DNA from: Alicyclobacillus sp.
GTDB lineage: Bacteria > Bacillota > Bacilli > Alicyclobacillales > Alicyclobacillaceae
NCBI GenBank assembly: GCA_023511725.1
Contig: JAIMAY010000009.1
Location: 1-64,000 of the forward strand
Length of the DNA: 64,000 bases
Direction of reading: 5' to 3'
The notes beneath the pieces are model-generated. The model had not been told where the DNA came from. It saw nothing but the letters and a program-made list of their open reading frames with translations, and did not search any database. A program made the position numbers and the translations under genes. Positions 44,933-53,186 of this stretch are shown piece after piece. Every line of letters starts with the position of its first letter. Within the stretch, counting starts at the first letter, position 1.

Positions 44933-44986
44933 TGTTCCGAATAGAGGAACACGTGGCTGGCGTCACGACACGATGCCATCTACGAT
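44933..44986 (+). promoter_or_regulatory. IclR-type site and promoter of the pra operon (site 2)
   Basis: TGTTCCGAATAGAGGAACA (44933-44951) is the most symmetric copy, with TGTTCC/GGAACA arms and centre 44942. TACGAT at 44981-44986 starts 39 bp after the centre, exactly as at pobA. It controls the operon beginning with the LigB-type dioxygenase at 45054. Confidence 0.77.
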
Positions 44987-45053
44987 GAAAGCGTAATCAA
45001 AACGGAACCCGCGAATCGACTGGAAACTTACGGCGGGTTCGGGGGTGTGGGTC

Positions 45054-45863
45054 ATGAGTTTGGAACTGGCCATGATCTCGCCGCATACACCGCGGATCTG
45101 CCACCTGGACAGGGTGCCCCCGGTGCAGCAGCCGATGGTGGATGCGATGGCGCGTGTTGCGGAGGATTTGGAGAAGCGCGAGATCGACGCGTTGGTGATT
45201 GTGTCCTGCCACTGGATGTCGAGCTTTGATCATTATGTCGATGCCACAGAGATCCACAAGGGTGTGCTGACCGCTGTCGAATGTCCGGATCTGATCTCGG
45301 ACGTGCCCTACGAATACCCGGGCCAGCCGGAACTGGCGCGTGCCCTCGTCGAGGCGGGCAAAGCCGAAGGGTTGCGTGTGATTGGCGTGGACGATCCGAG
45401 CTACGTCTGGGACTACGGCACAGTCGTCCCCCTGCGCCACCTGCTGCCCCGGCGCAAGGTGCCGGTCGTGGATCTGTCCGTGTGCTGGGCCGCCTCTCTG
45501 GATGAAACGCGGCATTGGGGCCGCGTCATTGGGCGCGTGTTGCGCGAATCCCCGCTGCGCACGCTGTTCGTCTGCAGCGGCGCACTCGCGCACAACCTCG
45601 TCCGCGTCCCCACGCAGTGGCCCAACATCACGGAGCAGACGCTGGACCACAGGTTCATCCAATACCTCGTCAACGGCGATACTCAGTCGGCCATCGACAT
45701 GCTGCCGTCCTACTCGCGCGCGGCCGGTCTCGAAGCCGGCGGACGCCACGTGGCCATGCTGCTCGGCGTGCTCGAGGGCAGCAAGTATACCGGCGAGCTG
45801 CTCGCCTACGGCCCCTCGTCAGGCTCGGGCAACCCGGTGCTGACGCTGCAGCCAGCGGGCTGA
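45054..45863 (+). CDS. praA: LigB-type extradiol dioxygenase, probable protocatechuate 2,3-dioxygenase
   Basis: A 269-residue class III extradiol ring-cleavage dioxygenase. The Fe(II)-binding His residues are seen in MISPHTPRI near residue 11 and VSCHWMSSFDHY near residue 53. FVCSGALAHNL and the C-terminal half are also typical of the HpcB/MhpB branch. ATG 45054 follows GGGGGTG. It is the first gene of an operon whose remaining genes match praBEGFDCH in order, and pobA nearby makes protocatechuate. Cleavage between C2 and C3 is inferred from that context; homoprotocatechuate or another catechol is a less likely substrate. Confidence 0.85.
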   Translation: MSLELAMISPHTPRICHLDRVPPVQQPMVDAMARVAEDLEKREIDALVIVSCHWMSSFDHYVDATEIHKGVLTAVECPDLISDVPYEYPGQPELARALVEAGKAEGLRVIGVDDPSYVWDYGTVVPLRHLLPRRKVPVVDLSVCWAASLDETRHWGRVIGRVLRESPLRTLFVCSGALAHNLVRVPTQWPNITEQTLDHRFIQYLVNGDTQSAIDMLPSYSRAAGLEAGGRHVAMLLGVLEGSKYTGELLAYGPSSGSGNPVLTLQPAG

Positions 45864-45879
45864 CGCGGCCTGGGCGGCG

Positions 45880-46304
45880 CGATTGCGGGTCCGGCGCGGC
45901 GAATAAGGCGGATTTTCCGCCTTATCGGGCGCGATCGCGGCCCCGGCGGGGCGAATAAGGCGGATTTCCCCGCTTATCGGGCGCGATCGCGGCCCTGGCG
46001 GGGCGAATAAGGCGGATTTCCCCGCTTATCGGGCGGGATCGCGGCCCCGGCAGGGCGAATAAGGCGGATTTCCCGGCTTATCGGGCGACATGGCGGCCCC
46101 GGCAGGGCGAATAAGGCGGATTTCCCGGCTTATCGGGCGCGATCGCGGGTCCGGCGGGGCGAATAAGGCGGTTTTTCCGCCTTATCGGGGGCGATCGCGG
46201 CCCCGGCGGGGCGAATAAGGCGGATTTCCCGGCTTATCGGGCGAGATGGCGGCCCTGGCGGGGCGAATAAGGCGGTTTTTCCGCCTTATCCACCGCGACC
46301 CGCA
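45880..46304 (+). repeat. Tandem 52-bp hairpin repeat array B, inside the pra operon
   Basis: Eight units have their GAATAAGG core at 45901, 45953, 46005, 46057, 46109, 46161, 46213 and 46265, an exact 52-bp period without indels. The main stem is ATAAGGCGG / CCGCCTTAT around an ATTTT or TTTTT loop, weakened in units that read CCGCTTAT or CCGGCTTAT. CGCGATCGCG and CCCCGGCGGGG-like blocks follow. The array fills the gap between praA and the praB ribosome binding site. It has the same strand orientation as arrays A and C. Confidence 0.95.
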
Positions 46305-46369
46305 GCCCGGCCCTCCGCTCCACCGTTTACCTACCTTATCAACCTTTGCGACAGAGAGGAGACATCGCG

Positions 46370-47809
46370 GTGCCACAGGAGCTGCTGCACTTCATCGACG
46401 GAAAGTTTGTGCCGTCCGAAGACGGGCGGATGTTCGATAACATCAATCCCGCGACGGAGGAAGTCATCGCGCGGGTGGCCGAAGGCGGTCGGCGCGAGAT
46501 TGACCAGGCCGTGCAGGCTGCCCGGCGTGCGTTCCGTACGTGGAGCCGGACGCCGGCGCAGGAACGGGCCAAGATTCTCAATCGCATCGCGGAGATCATC
46601 GAGAGCCGCGTCGAGGAGCTGGCGCTGCTGGAGACGCAGGACACGGGCAAGCCGCTGTGGCTGACCAAGAGCCTCGACATCCCGCGCGCGGCGTACAACT
46701 TCCGGTTCTTCGCGGACTTTGTCAAGGGGCTCGGCACGGAGTGCTTCGAGATGGAGGGTGTCGCGCTGAACTACGCGCTGCGCCGGCCGGTCGGCGTGGC
46801 GGGCCTGATCTCGCCGTGGAACCTGCCGCTGTTCCTGCTCACATGGAAGGTGGCGCCATGCCTGGCTGCGGGGAACACGTGCGTGATCAAGCCGGCGGAG
46901 CTGACGCCGACGACCGCGACCAAGCTGGCGGAGATCTGCCAGGAAGCGGGGCTGCCAGACGGTGTGCTGAACTTGGTGCACGGGTTTGGGCCGGACGCGG
47001 CGGGCCAGTTCCTGGTTGAGCACCCGGATGTCAACCTCATCTCCCTGACGGGCGAGACGACGACGGGCAAGGCTGTCATGGCGGCAGCGGCGCCGACGCT
47101 CAAGCGTTTGTCGTTCGAGCTGGGCGGCAAGAACCCGAACATCATCTTCGCCGATGCGGACCTGGATGACTGCATCGAGACCACCATCCGCTCCAGCTTC
47201 ATCAACCAGGGCGAGGTCTGCCTGTGCGGTTCCCGAATCTACGTGGAGCGGCCGCTGTACGAGACGTTCGTGGAGCGCTTCGTGGAGCGCACGCGCCAGC
47301 TGAAGGTGGGCGATCCGCTTCAGCCCGACACCTACGTCGGCGCCCTCATCAGCCAGGAACACCTGGAGCGCGTGGAGGGCTTCATCCGCCGCGCGGTGGA
47401 GCAGGGGGCGCGCATCCTGACGGGTGGCCGGCGGCCGGAGGGTCTGGAGCGCGGTTACTTCCTTGAGCCGACCATCATTGTCGATGTCGATCACGGCTGC
47501 GAAATTGTCCGCCAAGAGGTCTTCGGCCCCGTGGTGACCATCCAGCCGTTTGACACGGAGGAGGAGGTTATCTATCACGCCAACGACACGCACTACGGCT
47601 TGGCGGCCACGATTTGGACCAGCAACCTCAAGCGCGCACACCGCGTGGCGGGCGAACTGGAGGCCGGCGTGGTCTGGATCAACACCTGGTTCCTGCGTGA
47701 CCTGCGCACCCCGTTTGGCGGCATGAAGCAGAGCGGCATCGGCCGCGAGGGCGGCGTGCACAGCTTCGAGTTCTTCACCGAGCTGAAGAACGTCTGCGTC
47801 AAGCTGTGA
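46370..47809 (+). CDS. praB: 2-hydroxymuconate-6-semialdehyde dehydrogenase
   Basis: A 479-residue NAD-dependent aldehyde dehydrogenase. The catalytic Cys lies in QGEVCLCGSR, the general-base Glu in FELGGKNPNII and the substrate/NAD region in LISPWNLPLFLLTWKVAP. GTG 46370 has AGAGAGGAGA about eight bases upstream. It follows the repeat array and precedes the meta-cleavage hydratase, so it should oxidise the semialdehyde left after ring cleavage and decarboxylation to 2-hydroxymuconate (4-oxalocrotonate enol). Confidence 0.88.
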   Translation: MPQELLHFIDGKFVPSEDGRMFDNINPATEEVIARVAEGGRREIDQAVQAARRAFRTWSRTPAQERAKILNRIAEIIESRVEELALLETQDTGKPLWLTKSLDIPRAAYNFRFFADFVKGLGTECFEMEGVALNYALRRPVGVAGLISPWNLPLFLLTWKVAPCLAAGNTCVIKPAELTPTTATKLAEICQEAGLPDGVLNLVHGFGPDAAGQFLVEHPDVNLISLTGETTTGKAVMAAAAPTLKRLSFELGGKNPNIIFADADLDDCIETTIRSSFINQGEVCLCGSRIYVERPLYETFVERFVERTRQLKVGDPLQPDTYVGALISQEHLERVEGFIRRAVEQGARILTGGRRPEGLERGYFLEPTIIVDVDHGCEIVRQEVFGPVVTIQPFDTEEEVIYHANDTHYGLAATIWTSNLKRAHRVAGELEAGVVWINTWFLRDLRTPFGGMKQSGIGREGGVHSFEFFTELKNVCVKL

Positions 47810-47911
47810 CGAGGGTCGCGCCGGTCGGCCGCACGGCACGACGGGCCACGGAGCGGCCCTGCCGTCCGCGCCGACCGGCCCCATTCATCCCCATAAGCGG
47901 AGGAGAAGCAG

Positions 47912-48685
47912 ATGACGGATATTCACCAACTTGCCCAGGCGTTGTACGAAGCGCAGGAGCAGCGCCGGCCCATTCCGCCGCTGACGCAGACGCACGCGCT
48001 GAGCGTGGAGGACGCGTATCAGATCCAGCGCGTGAACATCGAGCGCCGCGTCGGCGGTGGCGACAGCATCGTGGGTTACAAGGTGGGGCTCACCAGCAAG
48101 CCCATGCAGCGCCAGCTGGGTGTGGGCGAGCCGGACTTCGGCCACCTGCTCCAATCGATGGCCTTCCGCCACGGCGAGGTCGTGGCGTATCCGCTCATCC
48201 AGCCCAAAGTGGAGGCGGAAATTGCGTTCGTGCTGCGCGAAGCGCTGGCCGGGCCGGGACTGACGGAGGCGGACGTGTTGCGGGCGACCGAGTACGTGGT
48301 GCCGGCTATCGAGGTGATCGACAGCCGGATCGCCGACTGGAAGATCCAGCTCGCCGACACCGTCGCCGACAACGCATCGTCGGGCTGCTTTGTCGTGGGG
48401 GATGGCGGGGTGGATCCTCGCACGCTGAACCTCGCCACCCTCGGCGGCGTCCTGTACGTGAACGGTGAGGTGGCCGAAACCGGCGCGGGGGCGGCTGTGT
48501 TGGGGCATCCGGCGAGATCGGTCGCGTGGCTCGCCAACAAGCTCGGCGAGCTGGGGACGACGCTGCACCGCGGGGCGGTCGTGCTGTCGGGCGCCATCAG
48601 CGCGGCGGTGCCGGTGAGGACGGGGGACCGCGTCGAGGTGTCCTTCGGGCGCCTGGGCCGGGTGAGCGTGCGGGTCGGCGAGTAA
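47912..48685 (+). CDS. praE: 2-hydroxypenta-2,4-dienoate (2-keto-4-pentenoate) hydratase
   Basis: A 257-residue member of the hydratase/decarboxylase family with the metal-binding Glu pair in VEAEIAFVL and the segment VGYKVGLTSKPMQRQLGV followed by GEPDFGHLL, which fits the hydratase (XylJ/MhpD) branch. CGGAGGAG precedes ATG 47912. It adds water to 2-hydroxypentadienoate to give 4-hydroxy-2-oxovalerate. A paralogous decarboxylase lies at 50755; in other organisms the two proteins form a complex. Confidence 0.87.
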   Translation: MTDIHQLAQALYEAQEQRRPIPPLTQTHALSVEDAYQIQRVNIERRVGGGDSIVGYKVGLTSKPMQRQLGVGEPDFGHLLQSMAFRHGEVVAYPLIQPKVEAEIAFVLREALAGPGLTEADVLRATEYVVPAIEVIDSRIADWKIQLADTVADNASSGCFVVGDGGVDPRTLNLATLGGVLYVNGEVAETGAGAAVLGHPARSVAWLANKLGELGTTLHRGAVVLSGAISAAVPVRTGDRVEVSFGRLGRVSVRVGE

Positions 48686-48745
48686 GAGGCGCGGGCCCTG
48701 CCAGGCGGCGACCGCGCCAGCGGAAACGGAAAGGAGCTCGGTGAC

Positions 48746-49630
48746 ATGGCAAAGCTGACCGCAGCCATCGTCGGGTCTGGCAACATCGGGACGGACCTGA
48801 TGATCAAGCTGCTTCGCAGTGAGTGGATAGAGCCGCGCTGGATGATTGGCATTGACCCCGAATCGGACGGGCTTCGCCGGGCACGCGAGAAGGGGCTGGA
48901 GACCAGCGCCGAGGGGCTAAAGGCGGTGCTGGATACGGGCGTTCGGCCCGACATCGTGTTCGACGCGACGAGCGCGAAGGCGCATGTGCGGCACGCCAAA
49001 CTGTTGCGCGATCTCGGCATCAAAGCCATCGACCTCACCCCCGCCGCCCGCGGCCCGTACGTGATTGCGGCGGTCAATCTGACGGAACACATGGACGCCC
49101 TCAACGTCAACATGGTGACCTGCGGCGGGCAGGCGACGGTGCCGATGGTGTACGCGGTCAGCCGCGTGGTCGGCGTCGAGTATGCGGAGATTGTGGCCAC
49201 CATCGCCAGCAAAAGCGCGGGCCCGGGCACGCGCCAGAACATCGACGAGTTCACCGAGACGACGGCACGCGCGCTGGAGGCCATCGGCGGGGCGAAGCGA
49301 GGCAAGGCCATCATCATCCTCAACCCGGCCGAGCCGCCCATCCTGATGCGCGACACCATCTACTGTTTGATGGAGCAATCCGGGCCCGACATCTACGAGA
49401 AGGTGGACGCGTCCATCCGCGAGATGGTCGCGCACGTGCAGACGTACGTACCGGGTTATCGGTTGAATCGCGATCCCATCTTCAAAGACAACCTGGTCAG
49501 CATCTCCATCGAGGTGGAGGGGCTGGGCGATTACCTGCCGGTGTATGCCGGCAATCTCGACATCATGACGGCCGCGGCGGTGAAGGTCGCCGAGGAGTAC
49601 GCCAAGTACCGGCTGACGGTGCGACAGTGA
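48746..49630 (+). CDS. praG: Acetaldehyde dehydrogenase (acylating)
   Basis: A 294-residue MhpF/DmpF-type enzyme that oxidises acetaldehyde with CoA and NAD to acetyl-CoA. The Rossmann motif is [18 protein letters not shown] and the catalytic Cys is in [12 protein letters not shown] near residue 130. GGAGCTCGGTGAC provides the ribosome binding site. It is adjacent to the aldolase, with which it normally forms a substrate-channelling complex. Confidence 0.95.
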   Translation: MAKLTAAIVGSGNIGTDLMIKLLRSEWIEPRWMIGIDPESDGLRRAREKGLETSAEGLKAVLDTGVRPDIVFDATSAKAHVRHAKLLRDLGIKAIDLTPAARGPYVIAAVNLTEHMDALNVNMVTCGGQATVPMVYAVSRVVGVEYAEIVATIASKSAGPGTRQNIDEFTETTARALEAIGGAKRGKAIIILNPAEPPILMRDTIYCLMEQSGPDIYEKVDASIREMVAHVQTYVPGYRLNRDPIFKDNLVSISIEVEGLGDYLPVYAGNLDIMTAAAVKVAEEYAKYRLTVRQ

Positions 49631-49643
49631 GGAGGGTGCGGGC

Positions 49644-50687
49644 ATGGCCAAGTACAAGATTCGCCTGACGGACGTGACGCTGCGCGATGGCATGCACGCG
49701 GTGCGGCACCAGTTCAGCTGCGAGGACGCGGCGGCCATCGCGGGGGCGCTCGACGGCTCCGGCGTGGCGCTGATTGAGGCTACCCACGGCGATGGCCTGG
49801 GCGGCAGTTCCATCCAGTACGGCTTCAGCAAGGAGCGCGAGGAGGATTACCTGCGCGCCGTCTGCCAAGCCGCCAAGCACACGAAGGTGGCAGCGCTGCT
49901 GCTGCCGGGCATCGGCACGGTGGAAGATATGAAGCGCGCCATCGAGTGCGGCATTGGCGCGGTCCGCGTGGCGACGCACTCGACGGAGGCGGACATCTCC
50001 GAACAGCACATCGGCGAAGCGCGCAAGCTCGGGCTGGAGGTGGTCGGCTTCCTGATGATGTCGCACATGACCCCCACCGCCGTCCTCGTCGAGGAGGCGA
50101 AGAAGATGGCCTCCTACGGCGCGCACTGCGTGTACATCGTCGACTCGGCGGGGGCCATGCTGATGGACGAGGTCCGGGAGAAGGTCGGTGCGCTGCGCGA
50201 GCACCTGCCGGACGACGTCGAGGTCGGCTTCCACGCGCACAACAACCTGGGCGTGTCCATCGCCAACTCGCTGGCCGCTGTGGAAGCCGGTGCGGCACGC
50301 ATCGACTGCAGCCTCGCCGGGCTCGGTGCGGGGGCCGGTAACACGCCGCTCGAGGTGTTCGTTGCGGTGTGTGAGAAGGTCGGGATCGACACCGGCGTCA
50401 ACCTGTACCAGGTGATGGATGCCGCCGAAAACGAGGTGCGGCCGAGGATGCATCGGCCCATTGAGATTGACCGGGCCAGCCTCACCCTCGGTTACGCCGG
50501 CGTCTACTCCAGCTTCCTGCTCCACGCCTACCGCGCTGCGGAGCAGTTCGGCGTCGATGCGCGCGACGTCCTGGTCGAACTCGGCCGGCGCCGCGTCGTC
50601 GGCGGCCAGGAGGACATGATCATCGACGTCGCCTACGAGATTGCGCGCAAGCAGCGCGGCGCGGTGGAAGCGGGAGCACAGAAATGA
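49644..50687 (+). CDS. praF: 4-hydroxy-2-oxovalerate aldolase
   Basis: A 347-residue DRE-TIM metallolyase (MhpE/DmpG) that splits 4-hydroxy-2-oxovalerate into pyruvate and acetaldehyde. It shows [17 protein letters not shown] with the Arg-Asp pair at residues 14-15, and the metal site [10 protein letters not shown]. The C-terminal communication domain ([20 protein letters not shown]) that binds the dehydrogenase is present. It begins 13 bp after praG. Confidence 0.95.
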   Translation: MAKYKIRLTDVTLRDGMHAVRHQFSCEDAAAIAGALDGSGVALIEATHGDGLGGSSIQYGFSKEREEDYLRAVCQAAKHTKVAALLLPGIGTVEDMKRAIECGIGAVRVATHSTEADISEQHIGEARKLGLEVVGFLMMSHMTPTAVLVEEAKKMASYGAHCVYIVDSAGAMLMDEVREKVGALREHLPDDVEVGFHAHNNLGVSIANSLAAVEAGAARIDCSLAGLGAGAGNTPLEVFVAVCEKVGIDTGVNLYQVMDAAENEVRPRMHRPIEIDRASLTLGYAGVYSSFLLHAYRAAEQFGVDARDVLVELGRRRVVGGQEDMIIDVAYEIARKQRGAVEAGAQK

Positions 50688-50754
50688 GTGTACGTGTGCA
50701 CAGAACAGCGCCCGGGCAGATGCAGCCGCGGCGCGCGAAGGCGGGGGTACAGGC

Positions 50755-51534
50755 ATGAGCGAGCTACTGCACACCCTGGCGGAGCACGTCTACACGCACC
50801 AGCGCAGTGCAGAAGAGATGGACAAGCTGACGATTGAGCATCCCGAGTTGACCGTCGACGACGCCTACGAGATCCAGCGCCTGGCGCTGGAACTCTATCA
50901 CAAGGCGGGCGATCCTTTGATTGGCTGGAAGATGGGCCTCACGAGCAAGGCCAAGCAGCGGTCGGTCGGTGTCGATGAACCCATCTTCGGCCGCCTCACG
51001 CGCTCGATGGAGCTCCATGAGGGCGTCCTGCCGCTGGCCGGCCTGATCCACCCGCGGGTGGAGCCCGAGATGGCCTTCGTCATCAAGCGCCGCCTCGAAG
51101 GTCTCGTCACCCCGCGCGACGTCTGGGCCGCCACCGAGTGCGTGATGCCGGCGCTGGAGGTCATCGACAGCCGCTACCGCAACTTCTCGTTCACGCTCGT
51201 CGATGTGGTCGCCGACAACGCTTCAAGCGCGCGCTTCCTGCTGGCGGACCAAGCCTACTCGCCGTACCACACCGCCTGGGACGAGGTGGGCGTCGTCATG
51301 CGCCAAAACGGCGACGTCGTGCAGACTGGCGCCGGTGCGGCCATCCTCGGCCACCCCGTGCGTTCGGTCGTCCAGCTGGTGCACATGCTCTCGCGTCACG
51401 GCCTCGCCGTGGAGCCCGGGATGGTCATCCTTGCCGGCGGCATCACGGAGGCCGTGCACGTGCACCCCGGCGACACGCTCGAGATTGACTTCGACGGCCT
51501 CGGCACGCTGCGGCTGGCAGTTACGGAGGCGTGA
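50755..51534 (+). CDS. praD: 4-oxalocrotonate decarboxylase
   Basis: A 259-residue paralogue of PraE, with IGWKMGLTSKAKQRSVGV, the GRLTRSM segment and the metal ligands in HPRVEPEMAFVI. These features fit the XylI/DmpH decarboxylase branch. ATG 50755 follows GCGGGGG. It removes CO2 from 2-oxo-3-hexenedioate to give 2-hydroxypentadienoate for PraE. The hydratase and decarboxylase labels of the two paralogues rest on subfamily motifs and operon order. Confidence 0.85.
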   Translation: MSELLHTLAEHVYTHQRSAEEMDKLTIEHPELTVDDAYEIQRLALELYHKAGDPLIGWKMGLTSKAKQRSVGVDEPIFGRLTRSMELHEGVLPLAGLIHPRVEPEMAFVIKRRLEGLVTPRDVWAATECVMPALEVIDSRYRNFSFTLVDVVADNASSARFLLADQAYSPYHTAWDEVGVVMRQNGDVVQTGAGAAILGHPVRSVVQLVHMLSRHGLAVEPGMVILAGGITEAVHVHPGDTLEIDFDGLGTLRLAVTEA

Positions 51535-51574
51535 GCGGCGGCCGTGGCCGGGCGGGGGCGCGGGCGGTCCTGGC

Positions 51575-51660
51575 GGAGAAAGTTTCCGCTGCGCGGACCG
51601 TGGAGGCGTGAGCGGCGGTTGGAGCTGAAAAACGTCCGCCGGACGGCGTGATCGTCGTCC
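51575..51660. other. Short GC hairpins in the praD-praC gap
   Basis: The 240-bp gap holds two related motifs: GAAAG-TTTCCGCTGCGCGGA near 51580-51599 and GAAAAACGTCCGCCGGACGG near 51629-51648. A third relative, GAAACATCCGCTGCGCGG, is near 58628-58645. Each has a TCCGC...GCGGA-like stem after a GAAA. They may be minor dispersed repeats or mRNA structures. No gene was found in the gap. Confidence 0.45.
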
Positions 51661-51774
51661 GAGCCCGGCTCCAGGGATGCCGCGCCGCGCGCCCGCCCCG
51701 CCCGCGAAGCTTCAACGATTCGGATGCCGCCCGCGCGCGGGCGGCCACCACGTGAAGGAAGGGAAGAACACGCG

Positions 51775-52017
51775 ATGCCACTGGTGCAACTGCACATCCT
51801 GGAGGGTCGGCCGCTCGAGGTGAAGAAGCGGTTGATAGAAGAGGTTACCGATGCCGTCTGTCGGACGCTCGGCGCTGCGCCCGATTCCGTGCGCGTGCTG
51901 CTGTACGAGCTGCCGAAGACGCACTGGGCCGTCGGGGGCAAGACGATGGCCGAGCGGCAGGCGGGTGCAACTGCGGGCCCCGCCGCCACCGCCACCGAGA
52001 CGGGCGGGCGCGCGTAG
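51775..52017 (+). CDS. praC: 4-oxalocrotonate tautomerase
   Basis: An 80-residue tautomerase-superfamily protein. Processing of the initiator Met exposes the catalytic Pro1 (MPLVQLHILEG). Arg residues in GRPLEVKKR and DSVRVLLYE correspond to the active-site arginines. The C-terminal Ala/Thr/Gly-rich tail after residue 60 is longer than in the 62-residue XylH type. It converts 2-hydroxymuconate to 2-oxo-3-hexenedioate between PraB and PraD. Confidence 0.88.
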   Translation: MPLVQLHILEGRPLEVKKRLIEEVTDAVCRTLGAAPDSVRVLLYELPKTHWAVGGKTMAERQAGATAGPAATATETGGRA

Positions 52018-52072
52018 TACGCCAGATCAGATCCTGGAAGAATGACGCAAGCGATGCAAAGGCGGTGGCAGT

Positions 52073-53032
52073 GTGTACGACGTGCACAGTCATTTCATCC
52101 CACCGGAGGTCCTGGACTGGCTGCGTGACGCGGCCGCCAGGTCTCTCATCTCTGTCGATCTGCAGCCCGGGCAGACTGGCCGCGGCCCCACGCTGACCGT
52201 CGGGGGCAAATGGGGCTTCGAGTTGAAGCGGGAGTTCCATGACCTGGGGTTGTATCGTGATCGGCAGGCTGAAGCACGGGTGCGCCGGACGCTCATCTCC
52301 CCGGTGCCGCAGTTGTTTCTGTACGACGCGCCACCCGCAGTCACCATCGAGGCGGCGCAGGTGTACAACGGTGCGCTAGGCGCCATCGCGTCGGCGTATC
52401 CGGAGCAATTCCGTGTGTTGGTGACGTTGCCGCTGAATCAGCCTGAGCAAGCGGCGCAGATGCTGGAGGCCGCCGTGAGTCGAGGCGCGATGGGCGCTAT
52501 CATCGGCCCGTCGTACGCCGGAAAGCTGCTCAGCGATGAGTTCTTTACCCCGCTCTGGGAGGCTGCCGATGCGCACCGCGCGCTGCTGTTCATTCACCCG
52601 CTGCTCAACGAGGACCCGCGGATCCAGCGCAACCGGATGCCGAACCTGATTGGCGTGCCGTGGGAGACGACCCTCTGCGCGCTTGACCTCATTCTCTCCG
52701 GTCACCTCGACAGGTTCCCGAACGCTCGCATCCTGCTCGCGCACGGTGGCGGGTTTCTGCCCTACCAGGTGGGCCGTTACAACCAGGGGTATGCGTCGTG
52801 GCCGGCCGTGAAGTCCAAGCTCCAGGCCCCGCCCGAGGCTTACCTGCGGCGTTTCTTCTATGACAACGTGCTGTGGCACCCCGCGTCGGTCCGGTTCCTC
52901 ATGGACGTCGTTGGCGCGGACAGGGTCTGGCCCGGCAGCGACTTCCCGTTTGATCTGTCGGCGTGGCCGCCCGCGTCGGTGGTGGAGGAGGCGCTGGCGG
53001 CGTTGGAGGAGCTGTTCAGCGCGAAGTTGTGA
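52073..53032 (+). CDS. praH: ACMSD-type amidohydrolase, probable 5-carboxy-2-hydroxymuconate-6-semialdehyde decarboxylase
   Basis: A 319-residue amidohydrolase-superfamily decarboxylase. The zinc motif is DVHSHFIP at residues 3-10, further ligands lie in LLFIHPLLNED and LLAHGGGFLPYQVGR, and the catalytic Asp is in WPGSDFPFDL. GTG 52073 follows GGCGGTGG. ACMSD relatives remove a ring-derived carboxylate from muconate semialdehydes. As the last gene of a praABEGFDCH-ordered operon, it should decarboxylate the protocatechuate 2,3-cleavage product to 2-hydroxymuconate-6-semialdehyde. Confidence 0.86.
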   Translation: MYDVHSHFIPPEVLDWLRDAAARSLISVDLQPGQTGRGPTLTVGGKWGFELKREFHDLGLYRDRQAEARVRRTLISPVPQLFLYDAPPAVTIEAAQVYNGALGAIASAYPEQFRVLVTLPLNQPEQAAQMLEAAVSRGAMGAIIGPSYAGKLLSDEFFTPLWEAADAHRALLFIHPLLNEDPRIQRNRMPNLIGVPWETTLCALDLILSGHLDRFPNARILLAHGGGFLPYQVGRYNQGYASWPAVKSKLQAPPEAYLRRFFYDNVLWHPASVRFLMDVVGADRVWPGSDFPFDLSAWPPASVVEEALAALEELFSAKL

Positions 53033-53113
53033 CGGCGAGGAATCGGATTTGAAGTCGTGATCGTCAAAATTGCACTTGCATTTTGAATGGAGATGTGCGA
53101 CGATTGCTCTCGA

Positions 53114-53140
53114 GATTGTTAACAATTTTGAATCACAATC
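53114..53140. promoter_or_regulatory. GntR-type operator upstream of the VOC dioxygenase
   Basis: ATTGTTAACAAT (53115-53126) is a perfect 12-bp palindrome, and GATTGT (53114-53119) also pairs with ACAATC (53135-53140). TTGTNNACAA is a common core for FCD-domain GntR regulators, one of which is encoded at 54220 in the same unit. TTAACA (53119-53124) and TATCGA (53142-53147), 17 bp apart, are a weak promoter candidate overlapping the site. Confidence 0.6.
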
Positions 53141-53186
53141 CTATCGACAGTCAGGCTAGCCGATAGTCACAAGGAGGTCCGCGCCC

